Under the pieces are notes generated by a model. That model had not been told where the DNA came from and made no database searches. It was given only the letters and a program-made list of their open reading frames with translations. The position numbers and the translations under genes were made by a program. Source: Trissonchulus latispiculum (Eukaryota; Nematoda; Enoplea; Enoplida; Ironidae). Taken from it: a DNA stretch of 64,000 nucleotides. Position 1 is the first letter of the stretch. Each line of letters starts with the position of its first letter. The stretch covers positions 1 through 64,000 of the forward strand of contig JASAND010013292.1 in the NCBI GenBank assembly GCA_030248195.1. The letters are read 5' to 3'. Shown one piece after another: positions 17,512 through 31,010 of this stretch.

Positions 17512-20246
17512 CTGAAATATAATATGCCTTTGCAATAATATTACATAAAACTTCTGGTCCATATAGAATCAAGCTTTAGACTGTGCAGTTTCGCCTGAGT
17601 AGAAGCTTCCCCAGAAAAGTACATTGTTAAAATTTCATCCCGAAAAGGATCACACCAGTATAAAAATATTCAAGGGGAGATCTCGCACAGCGGCACGAAA
17701 TCCTACTGAGTTTAGCTGTTTAAGGGGGGGGGGGTCCATAGTGAAAATTTTTTGGACCACGGATTTCGCTCATTATCACACATAATCTAGCCACATATAT
17801 TGTACGTTGTGAGTTTAAACTTTGAGTTGTTTCGTTCAGTCCTCCTTAAGTTACGTGCCATTGAATGAGTAAAATTTGAATATTGGCGAAAATAAGGGTG
17901 CAGCAGCCAACTGAATCAAGTTTCCGCAAATCAACTTCAGATTTTTAGCTTATTTTGTTGTACATATTTAATAACCGTTAATGTAAACATCTTCGTACGG
18001 TTTCAAGCCAAATAAGCATGATCAGTAGCTTCTTTGAAGGAATTTTCAGAGGAACAATTTAACAGCCCTTAACTTGAAATAGAAGCATTTCCGGGCCATA
18101 GTTCTCTGAGAATAATTCATCCCTGCACTGAGAGCGTTCCTTTCGATTAATATATAATATGCCATATTTTGAAAAATTTGAAAAATCACAGTTTTGTGAA
18201 ATTTGGGGTCTGAGGGTCCCGATTGGCGCGCTGAGAAGTACTAGACACAGCTGTCTGCATAATTTATAGTACAAATTGGACTTAAGGCATGAATAAATAG
18301 ACTGAAATGCAAAGAAGGAAAATTTACTATATATATAGCTTAGTTGTAAAATGCCTATCTGTCTGAAAAACAGCAATTTTTGGAATTTCTGCGCCAAAAA
18401 ATCTCGACACTGGCCAAATATTCCAAGTAACATTGGATATCGTTTGAAAGCTTTATATATACATATACTGTGTCACTGTGGAGTTAGAATTTTTAGTATG
18501 ATAATAATATGCAGGCAAACTTAATGACCCCCATTTTTGGTCATCAAAAACGACAAAATTTAGCTATTTTCGGCTGTTCCTATACCTGTTGCTATACCAA
18601 ATGTTACCTGGTATCTCACACCAGTTTCGAGATTTTTTTGGCGCAGAATTATAATCGACACTTCTTCGATTTCCTAGGTCTAACTCATGCATACCTCGGC
18701 TTTGAAGGAATTTTCTCAAGAATCGTAAGAGATCCGACTTGAATTTTATAAACTCGTTAAAATATCCCACTTGGACAATAAAATATGTAAAAATGAGAAA
18801 AATCTGAGATGATAGAAAAAATGACCCCAAAGTGGACCCCCGTTAAGTCCATTTCTTCATTTCATTCCGTTTGAGGCTCGAGCAACTGCTGTAGTTTGTG
18901 AGCCACACATTGGTGTAGGAATTGTAACAGACGAAACGACACAATCCAGTGCTGCACTTGGTATTGGTTAGGCTGCCGCTGCAACAAGTTACAAGCAATG
19001 ATACGGGACTATATTTTGAACATTTGCTGGTCAAATACAAAGACATTTGTAATTAATGTAAGTAAAACCCAATTGTTAGGTCTTTACTAACTTACCAGCA
19101 TCTGATAGAACAAATGCATTTGGTTCATTACTCTTGCCATTTGTCGCCATTGCGATTAATTTGTCAGCTTGAGCAATCCAGTCACGAAATGGGGTATCTA
19201 AAATTGTGCACCAGTAAACCTTCAACTGGATATCATTATTTCATCGGTTTATACTATGCAGTATGCACTGCCCTACTGCTAATCAAATCAAAAACGGTAG
19301 TATAAGCTTTATATCTTATATACTATATAATCAAGAGTGCATAATTGCACTATATATAAGAAGAAAAGTAAGCCACTAGAGGGCTCCTCTTCTTGGCATT
19401 GCGTGACGGTGCTCCGACCACAATACGCGAATGTTCCCCCGTTTGGTGGGGGGTAGCTCTCTTCGACAAAGCATATCCCCCCTCCGTTTGGTGGGGGCCG
19501 GGGGGTAGCTCTCTTCGACAAAGAATACACCCTCCGTTTGGTGGGGGGGGGGGTAGCAGAAAAGAGGTCCCCGTTTGGTGGGGGGGGTAGCCAACAGCCA
19601 ATCAGATTCAGCCAATCTTAGCCTGACTTGGCGACCCCCCCCCCTCAAGCGGGGACCCCTTCTGCCTACCCACCCACCAAACGGGAACCCCTTTTGCATA
19701 CCCCCCACCAAACGGGGACCCCTTTTGCATATCCCCCACCAAACGGGGACCCCTTTTGCATACCCCCCACCAAACGGGGACCCCTTTTGTATACCCCCCC
19801 CACCGAACGGGGAGGGGGTATGCTTGTCGACCCCCCCACCAAACCGGGGAACATTCGCGTATTGTGGTCGGAGCACTGTTACGCAATGCCAAGAAGAGGA
19901 GCCCTCTAGTGGCTTACTCTTCTTCTAATATATAGTGCAATTATGCACTGTTGATATAATCGTCTGTATAATTTATTTATACTTCAAACAATGATAATTG
20001 TATTTTTGTTAGTTAGCCACAAATCACAATCTACATCGACATATTGCATATTAGAAAACTGAGCTTCATTCTTTCGGTCTCAAGATCAAATGTTGTGAAT
20101 TGGGGCACATTTTTCGAGTCCAAGCAAAGATTTTGTAGTTTTGCTGCTTTATTTTATTCACTCTATTATTTACCATTCTTACCTTTTGTAGGGACAGAAA
20201 ATGAAATACTGTGAATCACAACGAAAGCAAATAGTAGTAGCCTCAT
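17177..20246 (-). CDS. Small secreted protein, complete three-exon gene
   Basis: Exons 20183-20246, 19096-19197 and 17177-17511 (minus strand) join with GT-AG boundaries and consistent phase (each break after base 1 of an Asp codon) into 166 residues. Residues 1-18 are a clear signal peptide (MRLLLFAFVVIHSISFS), followed by VPTKD. The mature part has no cysteine, is charged and helix-rich (TPFRDWIAQADKLIAM; GLAEEARNRLDALFPEKV), and ends with two N-glycosylation sequons (NQT at 158, NET at 162). I do not recognise the family. All-helical, disulfide-free secretion suggests a small extracellular or lumenal helical-bundle protein; that is inference. No neighbour indicates its role. Confidence 0.8.
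17724..18842. mobile_element. TTAA-flanked element in intron 2 of the secreted gene
   Basis: Left end GGGGGGGGGGTCCA and right end TGGACCCCCG are inverted, and TTAA borders both (17720-17723, 18843-18846). Length is 1,119 bp; internal halves share words in inverted order (TTTGAAGGAATTTTC at about 18031 and 18701). Third TTAA-targeting family in this window, without a transposase. Confidence 0.65.
19096..19197 (-). CDS. Secreted protein exon 2
   Basis: Acceptor CACAATTTTAG, donor GATGCTG|GTAAGTTAG. It encodes 33 full codons (TPFRDWIAQ to FVLSDA) and shares split codons at both ends; both complete to Asp. Confidence 0.8.
19336..19949. mobile_element. Foldback with CCCCACCAAACGGGG satellite, in intron 1
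   Basis: Arms of about 100 bp (from AGTGCATAATTGCACT, through AGCCACTAGAGGGCTCCTC, to TACGCGAATGTTCCCC) are inverted at the right end. Inside, arrays of a roughly 25-30-bp unit carrying CCCCGTTTGGTGGGG face each other in opposite orientation. Several long Pro/Gly-rich open frames on both strands are by-products of this repeat and are not genes. The element lies in intron 1 (19198-20182) of the secreted-protein gene. Confidence 0.85.
20183..20246 (-). CDS. Secreted protein exon 1 (start and signal peptide)
   Basis: ATG at 20246-20244 is the only start giving the hydrophobic leader. The donor is AAAAG|GTAAGAATGG, a near-consensus site. The exon leaves one base (G) of a split Asp codon. Confidence 0.8.
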
Positions 20247-21381
<1,135 letters not shown>

Positions 21382-22399
21382 CTATGCCATCGCGGATAAA
21401 AACAGAAATTTGCAGAAACCACGAGAAGTAATACTAGATAGAAAGGCTCAAAAAAGGTCACCGTGGAGCTAGAGTAATTTGGTAGACAATCCATGCGATG
21501 GGAACACGAAATGAATACACGCACACACACATATATATGAACCGATTTCTGGTAGGGTCAACCATAACTTGGACAACCTTCAAAAATCGATTTGGCTCAA
21601 ACTTTCAGGACTTGTAGCAACCTGACGTAAAAGGAAAACCTTCAAATATTAGAGCTCAACTCCGTATATTCAACGAGTTATAGCAAAATTCGTGATTTTC
21701 GACTCTGCCACTGACGTCGCCGTAGGACTTCACCAATCAAAATTGTGCTCAGGCCGATAGAGAAGAGTCAGACAGTTCATATCTTAACCATCAGGCACCA
21801 CACATGGGGCACCTATCCCGGCCAGTTTGAGTTTTCTAGCGGTCATGTTCCGCAGTTTGCGACGGTCGAACCTTAGCTTAAGCCTCCAAGCTCAGTAGGC
21901 AAATTTCCACATTTTTTGACCTAGCGACCTCATTATGCCTTAGTACCACGCAATTTTTATAAATATTATTTATCCATATGCTGCCAACGTCCATGCAAAA
22001 AATGAGCAAAATCCCAGACTCACTTTTGAGATATGGCCATTCAAAGTTCGAAAAATCGCCGTTTTTGAGCCAAAACAGCGATTATGGCAACTTTGACCCG
22101 CCATAGCCGACTAATGAAAAAAGATATCGGCGGAATATTTTAGACATATAACCTAGGTATCCTTGGCAATGTTTAGGACAAGTTTCAGCCAAATGGAGAA
22201 ATTTTATTTTTTCGAATTTTCGGCCCATTTTGGGGGATGCAAATTTTGCTGAGATACATACATATATATATATGGATATATATACATATATATATATATA
22301 TATGAGTCAATTCTGAGAAATTCGACTGTGCTGCCTGTACTTCCGGACAACCGTCAAAAATCGATTTATATACACACAATATATATATATATATATATG

Positions 22400-23490
22400 T
22401 ATCACACACACATACCCCTACACATACATGGGAACCCCCATGACATCGTTCGTGACATCGTTCAGCATACACACAGACACATACCCCTACACATACATGG
22501 GTACCCCATGACATCGTTCGTGACATCGTTCAGCATACACACATACACATACTCCTACACATACATGGGTACCCCCATGACATCGTTCGTGACATCGTTC
22601 AGCATACACACACATACCCCAACACATACATGGGTACCCCATGACATCGCTCGTGACATCGTTCAGCATACACACATACACATACCCCTACACATACATG
22701 GGGACCCCCATGACATCGTTCGTGACATCGTTCAGCATACACACATACGCATACCCCTACACATACATGGGTACCCCATGACATCGTTCGTGACATCGTT
22801 CAGCATACACACATACACATACCCCTACACATACATGGGTACCCCCATGACATCGTTCGTGACATCGTTCAGCATACACACACATACCCCAACACATACA
22901 TGGGTACCCCATGACATCGCTCGTGACATCGTTCAGCATACACACATACACATACCCCTACACATACATGGGGACCCCCATGACATCGTTCGTGACATCG
23001 TTCAGCATACACACATACGCATACCCCTACACATACATGGGTACCCCCATGACATCGTTCGTGACATCGTTCAGCATACACACATACACATACCCCTACA
23101 CATACATGGGTACCCCATGACATCGTTCGTGACATCGTTCAGCATACACACATACATACCCCTACACATACATGGGTACTCCCATGACATCGTTCGTGAC
23201 ATCGTTCAGCATATACAGACATACCCCTACACATACATGGGGACCCCCATGACATCGTTCGTGACATTGTTCAGCATACACACATACACATACCCCTACA
23301 CATACATGGGGACCCCCATGACATCGTTCGTGATATCGTTCAGCATACACACATACACATACCCCTGCACATACATGGGTACCCCCATGACATCGTTCGT
23401 GACATCGTTCAGCATACACACATACACATACCCCTACACATATGTACATGGGTACCCCATGTCATCGTTCGTGACATCGTTCACTTAACA
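22400..23490. repeat. Minisatellite, about 16 units of 66-70 bp
   Basis: Each unit holds CCCCTACACATACATGGG and a doubled CATCGTTCGTGA/CATCGTTCAGCATA. A higher-order period of 270 bp (four units) is visible, e.g. the variant ACACACACATACCCCAAC at about 22605 and again at about 22875. A 386-codon open frame (22328-23488) and several minus-strand frames are by-products of a unit length often divisible by 3. Confidence 0.95.
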
Positions 23491-23550
23491 CACATATGTA
23501 CACATAATATATACACACAAACATGACATCGTTCGCTGAACACAAATATA

Positions 23551-23870
23551 TACACACAAAGAAACAAACAAACAAAGAAACAAACAAGCAAACAAACAAA
23601 GAAACAAACAAACAAAGAAACAAACAAACAAACAAAGAAACAAACAAGCAAACAAAGAAACAAACAAGCAAACAAAGAAACAAACAAACAAACAAACAAA
23701 GAAGCAAACAAACAAACAAACAAACAAACAAACAAAGAAACAAACAAACAAAGAAACAAAGAAACAAACAAGGAAACAAACAAGCAAACAAAGAAACAAA
23801 CAAACAAACAAGGAAACAAACAAGCAAACAAAGAAACAAACAAATAAAGAAAGAAGCAAACAAACAAACA
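23551..23870. repeat. AAAC/AAAG simple-repeat tract
   Basis: About 320 bp of mixed CAAA, GAAA and GCAAA tetra- and pentamers. Long open frames in all three minus frames (Cys/Leu/Phe/Val repeats) and a Lys/Gln/Thr/Asn frame on plus are by-products. Confidence 0.97.
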
Positions 23871-23889
23871 GACACACAAAACCTTCGAA

Positions 23890-25250
23890 TGTGAAAAACT
23901 GGGGGGGGGGGGTGAACGCATGCCACATGCTCTTCTAGCACACATTACGTTAACATGCACATACACGCTACAGATTAGGATGACACACCTGCCCCACTAA
24001 TGTACATACCCTCTCACTCCAACTGACATCACCCACCTCCCTGCCATCGCATGCCATCGCATGGAAGGGTGACCAGTAATTTCAAAAGGACGAAAAATGG
24101 TGACCACTTTTATAAAAAATCAATAACATCGCAATGATACAATATATGTGAACCTGAAAATAAAAACACGACCAACCGCAGAGAAGAAACACACTAGACT
24201 GACTGGGCAGTTGAGATCGTTCATCCGATGACAACTGCCCCCAGCTTGGTAATAGCAACTACGATGGCTGAAAATTACGTGTGCCTGCTCGTTAGGCTTA
24301 GGAACTGTCTCAAAATTAAAGTTGAAATAAATCGCATTTTCAAAAATCCGATAGAATATAGACAAAAACTGCAAAAAACATCATATTGTCTTCTTTCAAA
24401 GCTGTTTGTGCAGAAGTTCAAAAGCTAAAGTTTATCACCTAGCTTTTTAGAGTAAACAAAAATGGCTGAAAATTACGTGTCAAAAATTCGCATTATGCGA
24501 TTTTAATTTTGAGACAGTTCCTTACGGACAAAACAGGCTGCAGAAATAGGAGCGGGAAGGGTGGGCGAGCTCTCATATAGGAAAGAAAGAAAATTGCGAT
24601 CTTGAAAAGCACCAATGAAAATTGATGGAATTTGTTTCTGTAACAGTAGTTAAGAAGTATTGCCAGTTTGATATGCTGCCTAAGCCGTAAAGCCTCAGCA
24701 GACCGGCTTTCAACAAATTTTTGGATCCAGATGTGAACAGCTGTTGTGAACACTACACCTATACCAGATTTTTGATAAATAGATTCAGATGCAGAAACAG
24801 ACACAGAAGGACCTTTTCCACCTTCCATGCCTATTACTGATCCCAATCCAATACCATAGTTTATAAAAATCAACAAAATCCTATAATTTAGGTACACTGA
24901 CTAGACGAGCATTTCTGCCTACCAACAAATCAGAGAAAGTTATGATGAAATTTTAAAGAATTCAATTGGCTGGACGGCCGAAAAATGGACGGCAACTTTT
25001 TTGATCTATCTTTTAAATTAAAAAGACAAATTTCAAAATATAACAACGCCACCTAGTGGCTGGGACTGGGAGGACTGACAAAACTAGGGAAATTTTAGCA
25101 TAGAAGAATTAACAATTTCAACTGATTTCAGAGCAAATTTACACACAATATATTTCACTTTAAACATTTCTACATTAATTTTACTCAAAAAATAAACTCA
25201 ACTCACACAAGTATTATCTCACAGAGAACAGACGTAACGTCGCCTCATTA
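23890..25250. other. No gene supported
   Basis: Unique AT-rich DNA with a small inverted pair: GGCTGAAAATTACGTGT occurs at about 24264 and 24463, with GGAACTGTCTCAAAATTAAA at about 24301 matched in reverse at about 24500-24525. A 134-codon minus frame (24493-24897) overlaps this pair, lacks splice or family support and is not called. Confidence 0.4.
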
Positions 25251-25277
25251 CAGTAGAATATAGGGCTCTTATCTCGA

Positions 25278-26826
25278 TTACCCCTCACCCCTCAAAATCC
25301 TTAAAACTTGACAAAATGAGCTAAAATTTGGTATGGGTATATTTTCGATTACGCTGAGTTCAAATATCGCAAAAATTTTCGATTTCTAAGGAGGGAAGAA
25401 GAAAAACCAAAATATCTTTGTCTTCGATTTTGCTGAAAAGATTTCCGGGGTCGTAGAACACCAATCTAACGTCCGGTTTTCGGTTCAGCTTTTCGTTAGC
25501 TCAGTATAAGCTGAAGATTTAAGGTGGTGATTCCTTTTGGTCGCATATTGTTGGTTGGCGGCATAAATGAAGATGAAATTTGACGAAACTTTCCGAAATA
25601 AGTTCTTTTAGCGTTCTAACACCCTCCGCGCAAGCCCGATTCAAAAATTCGAGATTTCCGGTCAGGGCGGTTTTTTCCAATTTCTGAAAGTTTGGCAGCA
25701 GCTACACAGTTATCAATATATTCATTCGAAAAATCTCATCGAGCTTCATATTTTTGCTTTTTAAAGCAACTTTCTAGCTTTTCGCTACCGTGAGATATAG
25801 CCGATTTTCTTGTTTTGGCGTCGAAAACTTGTCATTTTTGCAGAAATCAAATAATCTATCATTTCTTGAACTATGCAAGCCGTAAAATCAAACAAAGGGC
25901 GTCGATCTGAAGGTCTCATCATAGGGGCAAATTATTCGACGCATGATCGTCTTCCAACTGGTATCCTGTAGGCTGCTATCATAAAAAATGTAGTTTTTGC
26001 AAATACACGACCAATTTTTTCCAAAGCTTGTGGAGCATTCACCATGCAAGCTGGTGGGCTGCTACTTACCTTAATACGTTCTGCACAAATATACCCAGGG
26101 ACGATTTTTTTAGTTGCCCCGATTGCTACTTTCTAGCTAAAGTAATCGCTTGACAAATTTGGAAAAAGTAGGCAAAATACAGGTTACGCACACATTTCAG
26201 CTTATTTCTCTACAACGAAGAGCGATTTCACAATAAATAAAAAATCGTCCCCAGCTATTTGATTGGAGGTATCGAATGATATAACCGATGTCTCGCGAAA
26301 AAATTTACTTGAGTCTGCAAAAAATCTGGAAAATGATACTTCTTCTGAGCTGAATTCAAAATATTTTAGAAAAGCAACATTAATTTCATGGTATGCATTA
26401 AAAAGAGCAAATGTTAAGCTGCATTTTGATATAAAAATGGCTTCTTAACTCCAAGTAATGAATGAGTAATAATGGTGCAAACTTTATGTGACTAAAGGGA
26501 ATCACCACCTTAAGCTTACGATGTAAGCTTATACTGAGCTAAAAAGCTGAATCGAAAAACGGACTTCAGATTCGTGTTCTCCGACCCCGAAATTCCCTAT
26601 ACACAACTTTTTATTAAAATTGCAGACAAAATATATATTCATCTTTTTAGCAAAATCGAAGACTACAATTTTTTGGATTCTCTTGGCCCCCCCCTTAGAA
26701 ATCGAAAAAATCGAATTTCGCGAAATCAAAAATTTTGCGATATTTGAACTCAGCGTAGTCGAAAACATACCCATACCAAATTTTAGCTCAATTGGGCTAG
26801 TTTTAAAGATTTTGAGTGGTGGGGTC
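25278..26826. mobile_element. Foldback D (AGCTTTTCGTTAGCTCAGT family)
   Basis: Left arm 25278-25518 and right arm 26514-26826 are inverted: TCAAAATCCTTAAAACTTGA, GGTATGGGTATATTTTCGA and TTCAGCTTTTCGTTAGCTCA each reappear reversed. Family relatives lie at 52085-52865, 62325-62710 and 63265-63530. The loop is occupied by TTAA element A1. Confidence 0.75.
25523..26509. mobile_element. TTAA-flanked element, family A, copy 1
   Basis: Inverted ends GGTGGTGATTCCTTTTGG and AAAGGGAATCACCACC with TTAA on each side (25519-25522, 26510-26513). The second copy (27584-28564) is in the opposite orientation, with shared internal words such as GATATAAAAATGGCTTCTTAA. A 61-codon frame (26263-26448) inside is not intact in copy 2. 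Confidence 0.8.
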
Positions 26827-27218
26827 CGGGGGCATACCCGAACGGGAGGTCAAATTTTACACCTCCCTGAAGTTAGCAGTTCCATTGAATGAGTCAGCGT
26901 TAAAACCGATTGAGTCAGATAGAATATGTTGAAAAATCAATGAGTCAACCTTTATCTCGATTGAGACAGTTGTATTTCGATATTTATTAGCGAATATTGC
27001 TTGGAACTGCTAACTTCAGGTTTGTAGTGCCACTTTTGAGTCATGCGCTCAGATTTTCACAATAGGTAGCTTGCATCATATATTGAATGAGTCACACAAT
27101 GAGATCCCCAAATGTCAACCCATTTTAATTGAAAAAAGTGAAAATTCAAACTACTTGGATTCTGACAAAATGATGGTGCTAACATGCTGCTTTAGCTAAC
27201 TACTGGCATATAATACTA

Positions 27219-28582
27219 CCGTATTCTCGCCTTTAAGAGAACATGTTCTCTTAAGTGAAATACGGGCAAAAATGGAAATTTTTCTGATTTCACTTAAGAG
27301 AGAACATGTTCACTTAAGAGAACATGTTCTCTTAAGTGAATGTCCAGTATATACCACTAAAAGGCATTCGTATTTTACTTTTATTTTATAATTAATTACT
27401 ATTGTCACATTTTGTTGTATATTCGCTATGGATGGTTACTTTATCTTGGAAGAAACCAGAATTTTTTGGGAAATTTAACTTTCAAAAGCAATTTTTCAAT
27501 TTATGCTGCAGCATCTTTTGATTTCACTTAAGAGAACACGTTCACTTAAGAGAACATGTTCTCTTAAGTGGGTGTTCCCTTAAGGTGGTGATTCCTTTTA
27601 GAGACATCAATTTTGAACCGTTATTAGTCATTCATTCCTTGGAGTTAAAAAGCCATTTTTATATCTATATGGAGCTTAACATTTTCTCTTTCTAATGAAT
27701 ACTGCGAACCAAACTTCAGCTCTCTGAAATTATTTTACTGCATTTTTGAAGTAATTTAATTCCAGATTTTTTGCAGACTAAAGTAAATTTTTTCCTGAGA
27801 CGTCGGCCACATTATTCGATTCCACTATCAAATAGCTGGGGACCCTTTTTTAATTATTATTAAATCGCTCTTCGTTATAAAGAAATTAACTAAAATGTAT
27901 GCGCAACCTTGATTTTGCCTACTTTTCCCAACTTTGGCAAGTGACAACTTTAGCTCGGAAGCAGCAATCGGGGCAACTAAAAAAAGGGTCCCTGGGTATT
28001 TTTGTGTGAAACACGTCTAGGAAGTGGCAACCCTCTATCTCGCATAGTAAATGCTCCACAGTTGCTGGAAAAAATTTGGTCATGTTTTTGCAAAAACTAT
28101 ATCTTTTGTGATAGCAGCGCAAGGGATAGCATTTAGAGGATCACAATGCTACGAATAATCGGCCCCGACGAGACCTTCAAATTGACACCCTTAGTTTAAT
28201 TTTACGGCTCGCGTAGCTCAAGAAATGGCGGATTATTTGATTTCTGCAAAAATGACAAGTTTTCAACTCCAAAATGAGAAAATCAGCTATATCTCACTAC
28301 AGAGAAAAGCTAGAAAGGTGCTTCAAAAAGCAAACATGTAGAGCTCAACGAGATCTTTCGAATGAATATAATCACAGCTATGCAGCTACTGTCTAGTTGT
28401 CAAAAATCGGCAAAAACGGCCCTGAAAGGAGACGTCAAATTTTTGAAGCGGGGTTGCGCGGAGGGTGTTAGAACGCTAAAAGAACTTATTTTGGAACGTT
28501 TCATCAAATTTCATCTTGATTTTAACCGTCTACCAATAATATGTGCCCAAAAGGAATCGCCACCTTAAGCGCGAGAATACGG
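27219..28582. mobile_element. TA-flanked foldback E with AGAACATGTTCT palindromes
   Basis: Ends CCGTATTCTCGC and GCGAGAATACGG are inverted and bordered by TA. Subterminal CTTAAGAGAACATGTTCTC units repeat about four times on the left. TTAA element A2 entered one CTTAAG site near the right end, leaving only GCGCGAGAATACGG beyond it. TA target and ends suggest the IS630/Tc1/mariner superfamily. Confidence 0.7.
27584..28564. mobile_element. TTAA-flanked element, family A, copy 2
   Basis: Ends GGTGGTGATTCCTTTTAG and AAAAGGAATCGCCACC with TTAA at 27580-27583 and 28565-28568. Internal sequence is the reverse complement of copy 1 over about 980 bp with moderate divergence. Confidence 0.8.
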
Positions 28583-28599
28583 TACGTGTCCGTCCTTGC

Positions 28600-31010
28600 T
28601 CAGTGGCAGGACAGATCAGATATCCAGGCCCCCCCTGAATTCGGACCTCAGAAATTTCGAAAAATTGGCAATGCAAAATTTCCTGTAATTTCCTTTAAAA
28701 TAAGGCTTGTTTTTAACGTATTAGTCGTTTTTGGACCGTTTTAAAGCTATTTTAAGCAAAAATTTGAGAAAAATGTTTTAAACCATAGAAGTGTTGGGCG
28801 GGGGGGGGGGTGAGGTGGGACCTCCCAACCAAAATGGCAAATTTTGGCGCCCTCCCAGATTTTCAGATTTTTGCTACCCCCCCCCCCTCAGATTTGGCCA
28901 ACAAGTGGCCAAAAATTGCATAAAATTGAAAACTTAGGGGGATTCCCACCCTCCGTCTGGCGCCCCCCCCCCCCCCCATAGTTTCACCGGGGGGGGGGCT
29001 GGGGTGGGGTACCCCATGCCCCCAAAATTTTCGACCCTCCACCCCTTTTTTGCCAGACTCCCTCCCTACCTTTTTCTGGCAAAAATAGGGGAAGGGGTAA
29101 GAAAAATTTTCCAGTGGGTGGGGTCGGCGAAAAATCTGTTTTTCTTTAAAAACTTACATAATTATCAATCTTCAGCTATTTTTAGCGATTTTTAAGATGA
29201 TTAAGCGAATTTTAGCAAATTTTCTCCGATTTTTTGAAAATATTCGAGGGACCTCCACACCAAAATGACAAATTTTGGCGACCCCCCCCCCCCAGATTTT
29301 CAGATTTTTGCTACCCCCCCCAGATTTGGCCAACAAGTGGCCAAAAATGGCATAAAATTGAAAACTTAGGGGGGATCCCCACCCTCCGTCTGAAGCCCCC
29401 CCCATAGTTTTACCAGGGGGGGGGGCTGGGGTGGGGTACCCCCTGCCCCCAAAATTTTCGACCAACTTTACCCCCTCCCAGATTTTTTGACTATCCCTCC
29501 CCCCACTTTTGGTTACCCCCCCAGCACTTTTTGATACCATTAACGTGAACTAAATTTTGCCAAAAAAATGGTCATTTTTTGAAAACTTTTCCTCACATTT
29601 TTGCTTAGAATTGCTTTAAAACCGTGTGAAAACGCCTAAAACGATAAAAAAACTAGTCTTGTTTTGACGAAAAAGCGTTAAAATACAAAAAAGTTTGCGT
29701 TTTTATGCCATTTTTTGAATTTCCTGAGGTTGGAATTTTGGGGGGGGGGGTTGGAGGGAGGATACTCCTACTCCCCATCACATTTCGGGAGTTGACCGCC
29801 AAATTTCCAAGGTTTACCCTCCCCCAACCAAAATTTCCGGTGAAACTATGACCCCCCAGATTTTTGCCCTGCCACACCTATGTTTTAAACAGTGACCATT
29901 TTCAGCCAAAATTAGCAAACTTTTTGGGGGTTTGGGGGGAGTAGCCGAAAGTTGGGGGAGAGTGAGTGAAAAATTGGGGGGGGGGGTAAAGTTGGTCGCA
30001 AATGTTGGGCAAGCCCAAAGGAAACTATAATTGGGAGGGGAGTTCTGGTCATAGTTTTACCAGGGAGGGGGGTATATACTCTCTCCAAAATTTTCGACCC
30101 CCTTTGCCCCCTCAGAATTTTTGACATACTCTCCCCCAACTTTCGGCTATCCCGGCCCTTTTTGGAGCCAAAACGTTAGTTCAATTTTGCCGAAAAATAG
30201 TCATTTATTGAAAACTTTTTCTCAAATTTTGACTTTAAATCGCTTTAAAACCGCGTATCAACGGTTAAAACTATCAAAACAAGCCTTGTGTTTACGGAAA
30301 TGCGTTAAAATACAGAAAATGTTTGCATTTTAAGACCACTTTTTGGATTTTTTAAAATGGCAGAAACAGAAAACCTTGCTAGCATAGAAATAATATATAG
30401 TGCACGACAGTATTAATAATGAAGTGTTAATGAAAATTAAAACATGTAGGAGCATACGAGTATACATATAGATAACCAGTGAAAGAACAAAATTAAACTA
30501 ATCGAAATAAAGTTAAACTACTAGAAATAGCATTTCTTCTATGAAATCTTTATAACAGTAAACGAAATTATAATTTGAATGCACATTTATAAGTGAAAAT
30601 AGACAATGTAACTAGCTGGAGGCTGGAAATATATACAAGTAAAATGTATGAATTCGCGCCTTTTTCAGAAAATTACTGTTTTTACTTAAAAGTCAATAAA
30701 ATTTAACTGGGGTTTCGTCGAAAAAATTAGGCCAAATGGCCTCAGCTGCCAAAATTCTTTAGGCCATCGACTCATAAATTTAGGCCATGGCCTAAGCTAT
30801 GGCCCAAAAAACCTTGGAGGGAGGGGGAACGGAAACCCACCCGCCTCCTGCATCATGGGTAGGACCTTATGATCTCCAAAACATACCAGCATAGGTGTAA
30901 GGCAGGGGGCGTAGCCCCCCAGCCATTTTCTCAACCCCCCAGAACTTTTTTGGGGGTGACGTCCCCCCCCAACTGGGAGGGGGGGGGGGTAGTCGCGCCG
31001 AAGGCGCGAA
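28600..31010. repeat. Poly-G/C-run duplicated DNA
   Basis: Blocks with long C and G runs recur: GGCCAACAAGTGGCCAAAAA at about 28898 and 29327, CCCCACCCTCCGTCTG at about 28945 and 29378, and inverted counterparts at 29.73-30.12 kb. A GGCCAAATGGCC/GGCCATGGCC cluster lies at 30730-30800, and a GC hairpin TCGCGCC-GAA-GGCGCGA at 30993-31009. No gene. Runs of 10-14 G or C may also hold sequencing-length errors. Confidence 0.6.

Noticed and set aside
18843..19046. Cys-rich minus-strand ORF that might be an exon of the secreted gene
   Set aside because: Its possible acceptors give the wrong phase for exon 19096-19197, while direct joining of that exon to 17511 is in phase and splices the Cys-rich segment out.
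19309..19928. Long Pro/Gly/Thr-rich ORFs on both strands
   Set aside because: They follow from the CCCCACCAAACGGGG satellite inside a foldback; both strands are open at once because the unit lacks stops.
22328..23488. A 386-codon plus-strand ORF and several minus-strand ORFs
   Set aside because: They are read-through of the 66-70-bp minisatellite; the peptide is a repeat of the unit, with no start context, splice sites or domain.
23462..23966. Three overlapping Cys/Leu/Phe/Val-rich minus ORFs and a Lys/Gln/Asn-rich plus ORF
   Set aside because: All come from the AAAC/AAAG simple repeat, which lacks stops in several frames.
24493..24897. 134-codon minus ORF
   Set aside because: It overlaps a local inverted repeat, has no recognisable domain and lacks splice or promoter support.
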